Shown: positions 52,684-62,099, counted from the first letter of the stretch. The stretch is DNA of 64,000 nucleotides from Lysobacter sp036697405 (GCF_036697405.1 NZ_JBAHWA010000013.1:30674-94673); one strand, 5' to 3'. Notes: a model not told the origin generated them from the sequence alone. Program-made: numbers and translations.

Positions 52684-52979
52684 GCGGCCTGCGGGTCCGG
52701 TCAGGTCCGCACGTCGATGTGCGGCTCGTGCGAAGGGTTCGCCGGAGGAGCCTAGCAAAACGTCCGCGACAGGGTGTAGCGGCTCGGGCGAGGTAGCGGA
52801 AAACTAGCCCGGGGATGGCGCCGGCCTAGCCTTCGCCCGCGCCGGCCCTGGCGCCGCGGGCTGGTTCCATCGGGTTTGCGCGCCGAGTGAAGACCGCGTG
52901 TGCGGGACGGGGGGCATTTCGCATCCAGCCAGCTTCGCCTAGCTACCCTGGACCGAACCCTTGCGAAGAGGAGCCCGCC

Positions 52980-53261
52980 ATGTCCGCCGATACCAAGACG
53001 CCGCTGGACCATGTGAATACGGCGCTGAACCAGCTCAAGGAAATGCGCCATTACTCCAAGACCTATGTGGAGCAGCTGACCGCGCAGTGGCTGCTGTTCG
53101 ACGGCGAGCTGTCGAAGCTGAAGCTGGCCGCGCACATCGAGGACCTGATGGTGCGTCAGGGCGAGTTGTACGACGCGCTGGAAAAGGAGATCGCGGAGTT
53201 GGAGGAAGTCGCCGTGTCCTTGCAGCCTGCGCCTGAGGAGGCGGCTGGGGCGGCGCACTAG
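52980..53261 (+). CDS. Small helical hypothetical protein
   Basis: 93 residues. AAGAGGAG precedes the ATG. The sequence has heptad-like Leu spacing (DHVNTALNQLKEMRHYSKTY, EDLMVRQGELYDALEKEI, EIAELEEVAVSL), so it is predicted as a helical hairpin or coiled coil. No signal peptide and no known domain recognised. It stands alone with a hairpin terminator downstream. Confidence 0.65.
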   Translation: MSADTKTPLDHVNTALNQLKEMRHYSKTYVEQLTAQWLLFDGELSKLKLAAHIEDLMVRQGELYDALEKEIAELEEVAVSLQPAPEEAAGAAH

Positions 53262-53292
53262 TTGTCGCGTTTGCGCCGGCGTTGGTGTTGGC

Positions 53293-53320
53293 GCGATCGC
53301 GGCTTACGCCGCTCCCACAG
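53293..53320 (-). repeat. REP-like extragenic palindrome
   Basis: Reverse complement of the GGGAGCGGCG(TA)AGCCGCGA type element, between the small protein and the purD terminator. Confidence 0.65.
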
Positions 53321-53356
53321 AGAGCGGGTGCGTCGCTACGGAATTGAGCGAAGAAG

Positions 53357-53395
53357 AACGGCCGGGAGCGCGTAGCTTCCGGCCGTTTTGTTTTT
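53357..53395. terminator. Bidirectional terminator between a small protein gene and purD
   Basis: Arms AACGGCCGG (53357-53365) and CCGGCCGTT (53379-53387), with a T run on the plus strand. It serves the small gene upstream and may also stop purD, which converges on it. Confidence 0.75.
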
Positions 53396-53413
53396 GCGTT
53401 GGGCGAACCGGGA

Positions 53414-54712
53414 CTAGGACTGCGCGGCTTGCCGCTCGCGTTCGATCGCGCGCCAGCCGATGTCGTGGCGGTGGAATTCGCCGTGCCAGGAGATGCCGGC
53501 CACCGCTTCGTAGGCGCGGTGCTGGGCTTCGGCCACGCTCGCGCCCAGCGCGCATACGCACAGCACGCGGCCGCCCGCGGTCACGACCTGGCCGTCGACC
53601 AGTTGGGTGCCGGCGTGGAAGACCTTGCTGTCCTCGGGCATGGGCACGTCCCAGGTGCTGATCGGATCGCCGGTGCGCGGGGTGTTGGGGTAGTGCTCGG
53701 CGGCCATCACCACGCCCAGCGAGGGGCGCGGGTCCCACTGCGCCTGGGTCTCGTGCAGGCGGCCGTCGATCGCGGCCTCCACCAGGTCCAGCAGGTCGGA
53801 CTGCAGGCGCATCATCACCGGCTGGGTTTCCGGGTCGCCGAAGCGCACGTTGAACTCGATCACCTTGGGTGCGCCGGTCTTGTCGATCATCAGCCCGGCG
53901 TAGAGGAAACCGGTGAAGGGGATGCCGTCGGCGATCATGCCGCGCACGGTCGGCTCGACCACTTCGCGCATCACCCGCGCGTGCACTTCGGGGGTGACCA
54001 CCGGTGCCGGCGAGTAGGCGCCCATGCCGCCGGTGTTGGGGCCGGTGTCGCCGTCGTGGACGCGCTTGTGGTCCTGCGAGGTCGCCATCGGCAGGGCGGT
54101 GCGGCCGTCGACCATGGAGATGAAACTGGCCTCCTCGCCATCGAGGAATTCCTCGATCACCACGCGCGCGCCGGCCGCGCCGAAGGCGTAGTCGGCCAGC
54201 ATGTCGGTGATCGCGGCCTCGGCCTCGGCCAGGCTCATGGCGACGATCACGCCCTTGCCGGCGGCCAGGCCGTCGGCCTTGATGACGATGGGGGCGCCCT
54301 TTTCGCGCACGTACTCCAACGCTTCCTCGACGTGGGTATGCACGGCGTAGTGCGCGGTCGGGATCTTGTGGCGGGCCAGGAAGTCCTTGGCGTAGGCCTT
54401 GCTGCCTTCGAGCTGGGCCGCGGCCGCGCTGGGCCCGAAGATGCGCAGGCCGGCGGCGCGGAAGCGGTCGACCACGCCCGCCACCAGCGGCGCCTCGGGG
54501 CCGACCACGGTCACCGCCACGCCCTCGGCCGCGACCAGGGCCAGCAGGCCGTCGATGTCGGTGGCGGAGACCGCGACGTTGCGGCAGCCGTCCTCGGTGG
54601 CGGTGCCGGCATTGCCCGGGGCGACCAGCACCTCGCTCACGCGCGGCGACTGGGCCAGTTTCCACGCCAGCGCGTGTTCGCGTCCGCCGGAACCGATAAC
54701 GAGGACTTTCAT
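53414..54712 (-). CDS. purD: Phosphoribosylamine-glycine ligase PurD
   Basis: 432 residues, full length. It has the start MKVLVIGSGGREHALAWKL, ATP-grasp features (VIKADGLAAGKGV, TGPNTGGMGAYSPAP, FNVRFGDPETQ). It makes GAR from PRA, glycine and ATP in purine synthesis. PurH lies 0.6 kb away in the same direction with a GNAT gene between, suggesting a purine locus. Confidence 0.97.
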   Translation of the reverse strand: MKVLVIGSGGREHALAWKLAQSPRVSEVLVAPGNAGTATEDGCRNVAVSATDIDGLLALVAAEGVAVTVVGPEAPLVAGVVDRFRAAGLRIFGPSAAAAQLEGSKAYAKDFLARHKIPTAHYAVHTHVEEALEYVREKGAPIVIKADGLAAGKGVIVAMSLAEAEAAITDMLADYAFGAAGARVVIEEFLDGEEASFISMVDGRTALPMATSQDHKRVHDGDTGPNTGGMGAYSPAPVVTPEVHARVMREVVEPTVRGMIADGIPFTGFLYAGLMIDKTGAPKVIEFNVRFGDPETQPVMMRLQSDLLDLVEAAIDGRLHETQAQWDPRPSLGVVMAAEHYPNTPRTGDPISTWDVPMPEDSKVFHAGTQLVDGQVVTAGGRVLCVCALGASVAEAQHRAYEAVAGISWHGEFHRHDIGWRAIERERQAAQS

Positions 54713-54802
54713 GCGAACTCCTGATGGGTGGATGGCGGCGCGAACCGCGAATTTTACGCGAGCCGGCCGTAGCGGGCGATGAGCGCGGGCGCGGGGCCGC
54801 GC

Positions 54803-55315
54803 TCAGGCCAGGTCGAAGGCGGCGTGATAGGCCACCTCGCCGCGCGCGCTCGCGCCGGCCAGGGGCAGGGCCATGAAGTATTCCGGCGGCAGGCCCGGGT
54901 AGCGCAGGTCCGCGTTCGCGGCGAAGCCGAAGCGCGCGTAGTAGGCCGGATCGCCGGCGACCACGCAGCCGGCGGCGTCGAGCGCACGCAGCCGCGCCAG
55001 TCCGGCTTCGATCAGGGCGCGGCCGATGCCGTGGCGCTGCTGCGCCGGCGCCACCGCGACCGGGCCCAGGCCGTACCAGCCCGGGCTGCCGTCGCCGATG
55101 GCGACCGGCGAGAACGCGACGTGCCCGAGCACCTCGCCGTCGCGTTCGGCCACCAGCGACAGGCTCAGGGCATCGGCGGCGCGCAGGGCGTCGACGATGT
55201 GGTGTTCGGTCTGCCGGCTGTGCGGATGCCCGGCGAACGCGGCCGCGACCACGGCGCGGATCGCGCCGATGTCGCCGGCGCGTTCGTCGCGGATGCTCGG
55301 CGCGCCGACGTCCAT
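54803..55315 (-). CDS. GNAT-family N-acetyltransferase
   Basis: 170 residues. It shows the acetyl-CoA-binding pattern LGPVAVAPAQQRHGIGRALIEAGL and the YYARFGFAA region. The start ATG at 55315 lies 2 bp after the purH stop, so the two are co-transcribed. Substrate unknown; it is probably a small-molecule or protein acetylase. Confidence 0.85.
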   Translation of the reverse strand: MDVGAPSIRDERAGDIGAIRAVVAAAFAGHPHSRQTEHHIVDALRAADALSLSLVAERDGEVLGHVAFSPVAIGDGSPGWYGLGPVAVAPAQQRHGIGRALIEAGLARLRALDAAGCVVAGDPAYYARFGFAANADLRYPGLPPEYFMALPLAGASARGEVAYHAAFDLA

Positions 55316-55317
55316 GC

Positions 55318-56892
55318 TCAGTGGCGGAAGTGGCGCACGCCGGTGAACACCATCGCCAGGCCGTGCTCGTCGGCGGCGGCGATCACTTCGCCGTCGCGCA
55401 TCGAGCCGCCGGGCTGGATCACCGCGCGCACGCCGGCGGCGGCGGCGGCGTCGATGCCGTCGCGGAAGGGGAAGAAGGCGTCGGAAGCCATCACCGAACC
55501 CGGCACCACCAGGCCGGCTTCCTCGGCCTTGAGCGCGGCGATCTTGGCCGAGACCACGCGGCTCATCTGGCCGGCGCCGATGCCGATGCTGCGATGGTCG
55601 CGGGCGTAGACGATGGCGTTGGACTTGACGTACTTGGCCACGCGCCAGGCGAACAGCAGGTCGGCCAGTTCGGCCTGATCGGGGGCGCGCTGGGTCACCA
55701 CCTTGAGCTCGTCGCGGCCGACTTCGCGGATGTCGCTGGTCTGCATCAGCAGGCCCGAGCCGACGCGCTTGACGTCCATGTTGTTGCGGCCGTCGCCGTG
55801 CGGGATGCGCAGCACGCGCACGTTGGCCTTCTTGGCGCAATAGGCCAGCGCGGCCTCGTCGTAGTCCGGCGCGATCAGCACCTCGACGAACTGGCGGTCG
55901 AGGATGGCCTTGGCGGTGGCGGCGTCCAGGCGGGTGTTGAAGGCGATGATGCCGCCGAAGGCCGAAGTGGGGTCGGTGGCGTAGGCCAGCTCGTAGGCGT
56001 CGCCGCAGGCCACGCCCTCGGCCACGCCGCAGGGGTTGGCGTGCTTGACGATCACGCAGGCCGGGCGCTCGAACTGGCGCACGCATTCCCAGGCCGCGTC
56101 GGCGTCGGCGAGGTTGTTGTAGCTCAGCTCCTTGCCCTGCAACTGGCTGAAGGTGGCCAGGGTGCCCGGCACCGGGTACAGGTCGCGGTAGAACGCGCCC
56201 TGCTGGTGCGGGTTCTCGCCGTAGCGCAGGTCCATGACCTTGACGAAGTTGCTGTGCTGCTGGGCCGGGAACTGCTGGCTGCGGGCGCCGTCGGCGTCCA
56301 GCGAGGACAGGTAGTTGGCGATGCAGGCGTCGTACTGGGCAACGCGGTTGAACGCGGCCACCGACAGGGCGAAACGGGTCTGCGCCGACAGCGTGCCGGC
56401 ATTGGCCTGCAGTTCCTCGATCAGGCCGGCGTACTGGGCCGGGTCGGTGGCGACCGCGACGCGGGCGAAGTTCTTGGCCGCCGAGCGCAGCATGGCCGGG
56501 CCGCCGATGTCGATGTTCTCGACGATGTCCTCGAACGAGCTGTCGGCCTTGGCCGAGACCTGCTCGAACGGATACAAGTTCAGCACCAGCAGGTCGATCG
56601 CGCCGATGCCGTGCTCGGCCATCACCGCGTCGTCGATGCCGGCGCGGCCGAGCAGGCCACCGTGCACGATCGGGTGCAGGGTCTTGACCCGGCCGTCCAT
56701 CATTTCCGGGAAACCGGTGACGTCGGAGACGTCGCGCACGGCCAGGCCGGCGTCGCGGATCGCCTTGGCGGTGCCGCCGGTGGACAGCAGTTCGACGCCA
56801 TGGGCGGACAGGGCACGGGCGAGGTCGAGCAGGCCGCTCTTGTCGGAAACAGAGAGCAGCGCCCGGCGGACGGGCAGGCGATCGGAGGTCAT
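55318..56892 (-). CDS. purH: Bifunctional AICAR transformylase / IMP cyclohydrolase PurH
   Basis: 524 residues. The N-terminal MGS-like IMP cyclohydrolase domain (ALLSVSDKSGLLDLARAL; STGGTAKAIRDAG) runs to about 200, and the C-terminal AICAR transformylase domain includes DLRYGENPHQ, VKHANPCGVA and SDAFFPFRDG. It does the last two steps of IMP synthesis. The ATG at 56892 is preceded by a TATAAT promoter box, but the ribosome site is weak. Confidence 0.97.
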   Translation of the reverse strand: MTSDRLPVRRALLSVSDKSGLLDLARALSAHGVELLSTGGTAKAIRDAGLAVRDVSDVTGFPEMMDGRVKTLHPIVHGGLLGRAGIDDAVMAEHGIGAIDLLVLNLYPFEQVSAKADSSFEDIVENIDIGGPAMLRSAAKNFARVAVATDPAQYAGLIEELQANAGTLSAQTRFALSVAAFNRVAQYDACIANYLSSLDADGARSQQFPAQQHSNFVKVMDLRYGENPHQQGAFYRDLYPVPGTLATFSQLQGKELSYNNLADADAAWECVRQFERPACVIVKHANPCGVAEGVACGDAYELAYATDPTSAFGGIIAFNTRLDAATAKAILDRQFVEVLIAPDYDEAALAYCAKKANVRVLRIPHGDGRNNMDVKRVGSGLLMQTSDIREVGRDELKVVTQRAPDQAELADLLFAWRVAKYVKSNAIVYARDHRSIGIGAGQMSRVVSAKIAALKAEEAGLVVPGSVMASDAFFPFRDGIDAAAAAGVRAVIQPGGSMRDGEVIAAADEHGLAMVFTGVRHFRH

Positions 56893-56923
56893 GCGGGGAG
56901 TCGGGCAGCGGAGGGGCGCGGGA

Positions 56924-56929
56924 ATTATA
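56924..56929 (-). promoter_or_regulatory. Candidate -10 box TATAAT for purH
   Basis: A perfect TATAAT on the minus strand about 32 bp before the purH start, in GC-rich surroundings. No good -35 is present at 16-18 bp. Confidence 0.4.
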
Positions 56930-57169
56930 GCCGCGCGGGGCCGGCGACCCGGCCCTTTCGGACCGGCACAGCCGCGTTTTTCGGCGCCGGCAAACCCGGT
57001 CGGCGCGGGCGCGGAGGCTTGCGACGACGGCAAGAGGAGCGCGGACCTAGCCCCGCCGGCCAGGATTGCGCTACCCGATGCGTTGCCGCCTGGATCCTCC
57101 GTCATCGCGGCCCGCAACCGCTAAGCTGGTCCGCGACCGCCCGATCGGGGCATGGGGAACGCTCAGGGA

Positions 57170-57814
57170 ATGGCATCGATCTACGCATTGAAGGGGCGCT
57201 TCCAGGCGCTGTTGCGGCCGCTGGTGCGCGCGCTGTTCGCCGCTGGCGTCACCGCCAACCAGGTCACCTCGCTGGCGGCGCTGGGGTCGCTGGCGGTGGC
57301 GGCCTGGGTCGCGCTGTGCGGCGGCGCGCAGCCCTGGGTATTCGCGGCCCTGCCGCTGTGGATGTTCCTGCGCATGGCCCTGAACGCGATCGACGGCATG
57401 CTGGCGCGCGAACACGGCCAGCAGTCGCGCCTGGGCGCCTACCTCAACGAGCTGTGCGACGTGGTCTCCGACAGCGCGCTGTACCTGTCCCTGCTGGCGG
57501 TGCCCGGGGTCGCGCCCTGGACCCTGCTGCTGTTCGCGGGGCTGGCGGCGCTGACCGAATTCGCCGGAATCCTGGGGCCGATGGTCGGCGCGCCGCGCCG
57601 CTACGACGGCCCGATGGGCAAGAGCGACCGCGCCTTCGTGGTCGGCGCGCTGGGCCTGGCGCTGGCGCTGGGTTGGGCCGGCGCGCGCGCGACCGAACTG
57701 GTCGCGATCCTGGCCGCATTGTTGTGTGTGTGGACGGTGCTGCGGCGGATCTCCGCCGGCGTGCGCCACGGCGCGGCGCCCGCCGACGCCGCAACGCAAG
57801 GGAGTCGCGAATGA
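57170..57814 (+). CDS. CDP-alcohol phosphatidyltransferase family protein, YnbA-like
   Basis: 214 residues, five to six helices. It aligns with E. coli YnbA in plan: start MASIYALKGRFQALLRPL and core NAIDGMLAREHGQQSRLG, then AYLNELCDVVSD. The canonical motif is DxxDGxxAR-x8-GxxxDxxxD; here the first and third Asp are Asn, which also seems to be a YnbA-type trait as I recall. The family transfers a head group from CDP-lipid to an alcohol. ATG at 57170 is chosen for family agreement; 57152 is possible. First gene of a six-gene operon. Confidence 0.85.
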   Translation: MASIYALKGRFQALLRPLVRALFAAGVTANQVTSLAALGSLAVAAWVALCGGAQPWVFAALPLWMFLRMALNAIDGMLAREHGQQSRLGAYLNELCDVVSDSALYLSLLAVPGVAPWTLLLFAGLAALTEFAGILGPMVGAPRRYDGPMGKSDRAFVVGALGLALALGWAGARATELVAILAALLCVWTVLRRISAGVRHGAAPADAATQGSRE

Positions 57815-59553
57815 GGGAACACCAGGAACGCCACTACGCCAGCTTCGACGGCGCCCAGCTGTACTACCGTCATTGGCCGGCGCGCGGCGAGGGCCCGCGG
57901 CGCGCGGTGGTGCTGCTGCATCGCGGTCACGAGCATTCCGGCCGGGTCATGCACCTGGTCGACGAGCTGGGCCTGGACGATTGCGATTTCTTCGCCTGGG
58001 ATGCGCGCGGCAACGGCCGCTCGCCGGGCGAACGCGGCGACGCGCCCGGCTTCGAGGCGCTGGTGCGCGACCTGGACCGCTTCGTCGCCCATATCGGCGA
58101 CACGCACGGGATCGCGGTGGAGGACACCGCCGTGATCGCGCAGAGCGTGGGCGCGGTGGTGGCCGCGACCTGGGCCCACGACTACGCGCCGCGCCTGCGC
58201 GCGCTGGTGCTGGCCTCGCCGGCGTTCAAGGTCAAGCTGTACGTGCCGTTCGCGCGCACCGGCCTGGCGCTGATGCAGAAGCTGCGCGGCAATTTCTTCG
58301 TCAACAGCTATGTGCAGCCGCAATGGCTGAGCCACGACCCCGAGCGCGTCGCCAGCTACCGCAGCGATCCGCTGATCGCGCGGCCGATCTCCGTGCGCGT
58401 GCTGCTGGGCCTGTACGAGGCCGCCGAGCGCATCGTCGCCGATGCGCAGGCGATCCGGGCGCCGGTGCAGCTGCTGGTTTCGGGCTCGGACTTCGTGGTC
58501 CATCGCGCGCCGCAGGACCGTTTCTACGAGCGCCTGGGATCGAGCATCAAGCAGCGCCATTTCCTGCCCGGCTTCTACCACGACACCCTGGGCGAGAAGG
58601 AGCGCGCGCCGGCGCTGGCCAAGATCCGCGATTTCCTGCGCGCGCGCTTCGAAGAGCCCCTGCAGCACGCCTCGCTGCTGGACGCGCACCGCCACGGCGA
58701 CAGCTTCGAGGAGGCCGAGCGCCTGGCCTGGCCGCCGCAACGCAATTCGCTGCAGGATCTGCGCTGGCGCTTCGTGCGCGCCAGCCTGCGCTTCGGCGGC
58801 ACCCTATCGGAAGGCATCCGCACCGGCCTGGACACCGGCTTCGATTCCGGCAGCAGCCTGGACTACGTGTACCGCGACCAGGCGCTGGGCGCGGGGCCGC
58901 TGGGACGCATGGTCGACCGCAACTACCTCAACGCGATCGGCTGGCGCGGCATCCGCGTGCGCCGCAGCCATCTGCACGAGCTGCTGGGCGAGGCGATGCG
59001 GCGCTTGCGCGCGGCCGGCGCGCCGGTGGACGTGGTCGATATCGCCGCCGGCCATGGCCGCTATGTGCTGGAAGCCCTGGCCGGCGGCGCCGACTCGATC
59101 CGCCTGCGCGACTACAGCGAGCTCAACGTGCGCCGGGGGCGCGCGCTGATCGCCGAGCTCGGCGCCGGCGGCGTGGCCACGTTCGAGCAGGGCGACGCCT
59201 TCGACCGCGCCGCGCTGGCCGCGCTCGCGCCGCGTCCGACCCTGGCGATCGTGTCCGGCCTGTACGAACTGTTCCCCGACAACGCCCTGGTGCGGCGTTC
59301 GCTGGCCGGCCTGGCCGACGCGGTCGCGCCGGGCGGCTACCTGGTCTACACCGGCCAGCCCTGGCATCCGCAGCTGGAGTTCATCGCACGCGCCTTGACC
59401 AGCCACCGCGGCGGCGAGGCCTGGGTGATGCGGCGGCGCTCGCAGGCCGAGATGGACGAACTGGTGCGCGCGGCCGGCTTCCGCAAGCTCGATCAGCGCA
59501 TCGACCGCTGGGGCATCTTCACCGTGTCGCTGGCGCAGCGGGTCGACGCATGA
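57811..59553 (+). CDS. Alpha/beta hydrolase fused to SAM-dependent methyltransferase, YnbC-like
   Basis: 580 residues. Residues about 1-280 are an alpha/beta hydrolase (FAWDARGNGRSPGERG; nucleophile region AQSVGAVVAA; HDTLGEKERAPAL). Residues about 330-575 are a class I methyltransferase with motif I VDIAAGHGRYVLEALAGG and later FEQGDAFDRAAL. It overlaps the previous stop by 4 bp (ATGA). The pairing of lipase-like and methyltransferase modules suggests head-group or acyl modification of a lipid. E. coli YnbC has the same two-domain plan. Confidence 0.82.
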   Translation: MREHQERHYASFDGAQLYYRHWPARGEGPRRAVVLLHRGHEHSGRVMHLVDELGLDDCDFFAWDARGNGRSPGERGDAPGFEALVRDLDRFVAHIGDTHGIAVEDTAVIAQSVGAVVAATWAHDYAPRLRALVLASPAFKVKLYVPFARTGLALMQKLRGNFFVNSYVQPQWLSHDPERVASYRSDPLIARPISVRVLLGLYEAAERIVADAQAIRAPVQLLVSGSDFVVHRAPQDRFYERLGSSIKQRHFLPGFYHDTLGEKERAPALAKIRDFLRARFEEPLQHASLLDAHRHGDSFEEAERLAWPPQRNSLQDLRWRFVRASLRFGGTLSEGIRTGLDTGFDSGSSLDYVYRDQALGAGPLGRMVDRNYLNAIGWRGIRVRRSHLHELLGEAMRRLRAAGAPVDVVDIAAGHGRYVLEALAGGADSIRLRDYSELNVRRGRALIAELGAGGVATFEQGDAFDRAALAALAPRPTLAIVSGLYELFPDNALVRRSLAGLADAVAPGGYLVYTGQPWHPQLEFIARALTSHRGGEAWVMRRRSQAEMDELVRAAGFRKLDQRIDRWGIFTVSLAQRVDA

Positions 59554-60893
59554 GCGAGGTAGGCGGCCGCAGGCCGTGGCTGCGCGCGCTGTTGTGGCTG
59601 GCGTTGCTGGGGCCGTTGTTCTTCCTCAGCTACGGCTATGCGAATTCGGTCGCGGCGCAGCGCGTGGGCGTGCCCAGCATCGTGTTCGGCTGGGAGCGGG
59701 CGATCCCGTTCTGGGCCTGGACCATCGTGCCGTACTGGTCGATCGACCTGTTCTACGGCATTTCGCTGTTCGTCTGCCGCGACCGCCGCGAACTCGACAA
59801 CCAGGCCCTGCGCCTGCTGACCGCGCAGGCCATCGCGATCGCCTGCTTCCTGGCGTTCCCGCTGACCTTCAGCTTCGTGCGGCCGCCGACCGACGGCGCG
59901 TTCGGCTGGATGTTCGACGTGCTGCTGGGTTTCGACAAACCCTTCAATCAGGCGCCGTCGCTGCATATCGTGCTGTTGATCGTGCTGTGGGTGCGCTTCG
60001 CCCAGCACCTGGGCGGCGTTTGGCGCTGGCTGCTGCACCTGTGGTTCGGCCTGATCGGGGTGTCGGTGCTGACCACCTACCAGCACCATTTCGTCGACGT
60101 ACCGACCGGGCTGCTCGCGGGCTGGCTGTGCGTGTGGCTGTGGCCTGAAGGCGTCCGTTCGCCCTGGCGCGCCGCGGCCTGGGCGCGCGATCCGGCGCGT
60201 TGGCGGCTGGCGGCGTGGTATCTGGCCGGCGCGGCGCTGTGCATGGCGCTGGCCTGGGCCCTGCGCGGCGCGGCCTGGTGGCTGCTGTGGCCGGCGACTT
60301 CGCTGCTGCTGGTGGCGCTGAACTACGCGCTGCTGGGTGCCGACGGTTTCCAGAAACGCGCCGACGGCCGTCTCAGCGCAGCCGCGCGCTGGCTGTATGC
60401 GCCCTATCTGTGGGGTGCGTGGATCAACTCGCGGCTGTGGACGCGGCGCGCGCCGCAGCCGGTCGAGGTCGCCGACGGCGTCTGGCTGGGGCGCATGCCC
60501 GGTCGCGCCGAGGCCGCGCGCTACGCCGCCGCGGTCGACGTCTGCGCCGAGCTGTCGGCGCCGCCGGCGCTGCGGCTGGCGGCGGTGCGGCCGATGCTGG
60601 ACCTGGTCGCGCCGGAGCCGCAGGCCCTGCGTGCGGTCGCGCGCGACATCGAAACCGCGCGCGCGGCCGGCGCGGTGCTGGTGTGCTGCGCCCTGGGCTA
60701 TTCGCGCAGCGCCGCGGCGGCCGCGGCCTGGTTGCTGGACAGCGGCCGCGCCGATACCGTCGAGGCCGCGATCGCACGCGTGCGCGCCGCGCGGCCGGCG
60801 GTGGTCCTGGGCGAGGCGCATAGACGCGCGCTGGAAGATGCCTATGCTGCTGCGATCACCCCTACGGCCTCGCTAGGAGCGCCCGCCCTATGA
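59550..60893 (+). CDS. PAP2 phosphatase fused to dual-specificity phosphatase domain, YnbD-like
   Basis: 447 residues. N-terminal membrane half (about 1-230) with PAP2 motifs APSLHI and HHFVDVPTG; C-terminal (about 300-430) dual-specificity phosphatase with VCCALGYSRSA (Cys-X5-Arg catalytic loop). Either could remove the phosphate from a lipid phosphate such as PGP. It overlaps the previous gene by 4 bp. Similar to E. coli YnbD. Confidence 0.85.
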   Translation: MSEVGGRRPWLRALLWLALLGPLFFLSYGYANSVAAQRVGVPSIVFGWERAIPFWAWTIVPYWSIDLFYGISLFVCRDRRELDNQALRLLTAQAIAIACFLAFPLTFSFVRPPTDGAFGWMFDVLLGFDKPFNQAPSLHIVLLIVLWVRFAQHLGGVWRWLLHLWFGLIGVSVLTTYQHHFVDVPTGLLAGWLCVWLWPEGVRSPWRAAAWARDPARWRLAAWYLAGAALCMALAWALRGAAWWLLWPATSLLLVALNYALLGADGFQKRADGRLSAAARWLYAPYLWGAWINSRLWTRRAPQPVEVADGVWLGRMPGRAEAARYAAAVDVCAELSAPPALRLAAVRPMLDLVAPEPQALRAVARDIETARAAGAVLVCCALGYSRSAAAAAAWLLDSGRADTVEAAIARVRAARPAVVLGEAHRRALEDAYAAAITPTASLGAPAL

Positions 60894-61438
60894 CCACGTC
60901 CTTCGACCTGCACGCGATGGCGCTGCTGTTGCGGCAAGGCCGGCGCTTGAACTCGTTCTCGTTGGGGCTGTTGGCCCTGACCGGGCTGTGGCTGCTGTTC
61001 GCCGCTTTCGGCTACGGCACGATGCGCGGCGCCGGCTACATCCTGGGCGGAAGCATCATGGCGGGCTTGCTGCAGTTCTACTACGCGACCCGGGTCGATT
61101 TCGATGCCGGCCTGCTGATGTGGGCGGCGCGCGAGCGCGATCTGGCGGATGCGGCGGCGACCCTGGATGCCAGTATGCAGGCGCTGAATCTGGTGCCGCC
61201 CGAACGCGGCGGCCGCGACTGGTCCGAGCGCATAGGCGGCGCGCGCCGCTTGCTGCTGCGCCAGGCGCTCTCCTTGGCCGCGCAGCTGCTGTTGCTGGCG
61301 GTGGCGTGGTGGCTTGCGGTGCAGCCGTTGAACCGTGGCGAAGAAGCCAAGGCCTCCGACAACGGTCGGGTTGCGTTGCAGGTCGACGCCGCGCGCTCGT
61401 TGCCGGCGTTGCGATCCGGGGGACGAGCGCATGCTTAG
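60890..61438 (+). CDS. Membrane protein of unknown function within the lipid operon
   Basis: 182 residues with two N-terminal helices (about 23-65) and one more near 125-145. The middle (about 75-120) is a cytoplasmic helical segment, ERDLADAAATLDASMQAL. No domain recognised. It overlaps both neighbours by 4-8 bp, so it is surely co-expressed. Could be an accessory subunit of the lipid enzymes. Confidence 0.75.
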   Translation: MTTSFDLHAMALLLRQGRRLNSFSLGLLALTGLWLLFAAFGYGTMRGAGYILGGSIMAGLLQFYYATRVDFDAGLLMWAARERDLADAAATLDASMQALNLVPPERGGRDWSERIGGARRLLLRQALSLAAQLLLLAVAWWLAVQPLNRGEEAKASDNGRVALQVDAARSLPALRSGGRAHA

Positions 61439-62099
61439 CGGTTGGATCGCCGACGGTTTCAGTTTCGCGATCCGCGCCCTGACCGGCGCGCGCGCGTTGT
61501 GGCGCTGTCCGCCCCTGGGCGATCGCCGGGTCTATTACGGCAACCATGTCAGCCACGGCGATTTCGTGATGATCTGGTCGGCGCTGCCGCGCGCCCTGCG
61601 CGACGAAACCCGGCCGGTCGCGGGCGCGGACTATTGGCAGCGCGACGCCTTGCGCCGCTATCTGATCCGGGAAGTGTTCAACGGTGTACTGGTGGACCGC
61701 GAGCCCAAGCCGCAGGACTGCGGAGATCCAGACCAGCGCCGTCACGAGGCCATGCAGACCCTGTGCGATGCGGTCGACGGCGGCGCCTCGCTGATCCTGT
61801 TCCCCGAGGGCACGCGCAATCAGGGCGACGGCCTGTTGCCGTTCAAGAGCGGTCTGTTCCACCTGGCCCGGCTGCGGCCGGAATTGGAGTTCGTACCGGT
61901 GTGGATCGACAACCTGGCGCGGGTGATGCCCAAGGGCAAGCTGCTGCCGCTGCCGCTGCTGTGCACCGCGACTTTCGGCGAGCCGCTGCGCCTGCACAGC
62001 GACGAGGACAAGCCGGCGTTCCTGGCGCGCGCACGCGAGGCGCTGCTGGCCCTGTCCGGCGACGGCACGGGCGCGCGCGGATCGGAGGGCGGCGCATGA
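61431..62099 (+). CDS. 1-acylglycerol-3-phosphate acyltransferase family protein (PlsC-like)
   Basis: 222 residues. Motif I is NHVSHGDFVMIW (HX4D) and motif III FPEGTRNQGDG, as in LPLATs. It is shorter than AcsC-type PlsC and has no obvious long N-terminal helix. It probably adds a second acyl chain, giving phosphatidate to the CdsA-like enzyme in the next gene. It begins 8 bp before the previous stop, with GGGGGACGAG upstream. Confidence 0.87.
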   Translation: MLSGWIADGFSFAIRALTGARALWRCPPLGDRRVYYGNHVSHGDFVMIWSALPRALRDETRPVAGADYWQRDALRRYLIREVFNGVLVDREPKPQDCGDPDQRRHEAMQTLCDAVDGGASLILFPEGTRNQGDGLLPFKSGLFHLARLRPELEFVPVWIDNLARVMPKGKLLPLPLLCTATFGEPLRLHSDEDKPAFLARAREALLALSGDGTGARGSEGGA

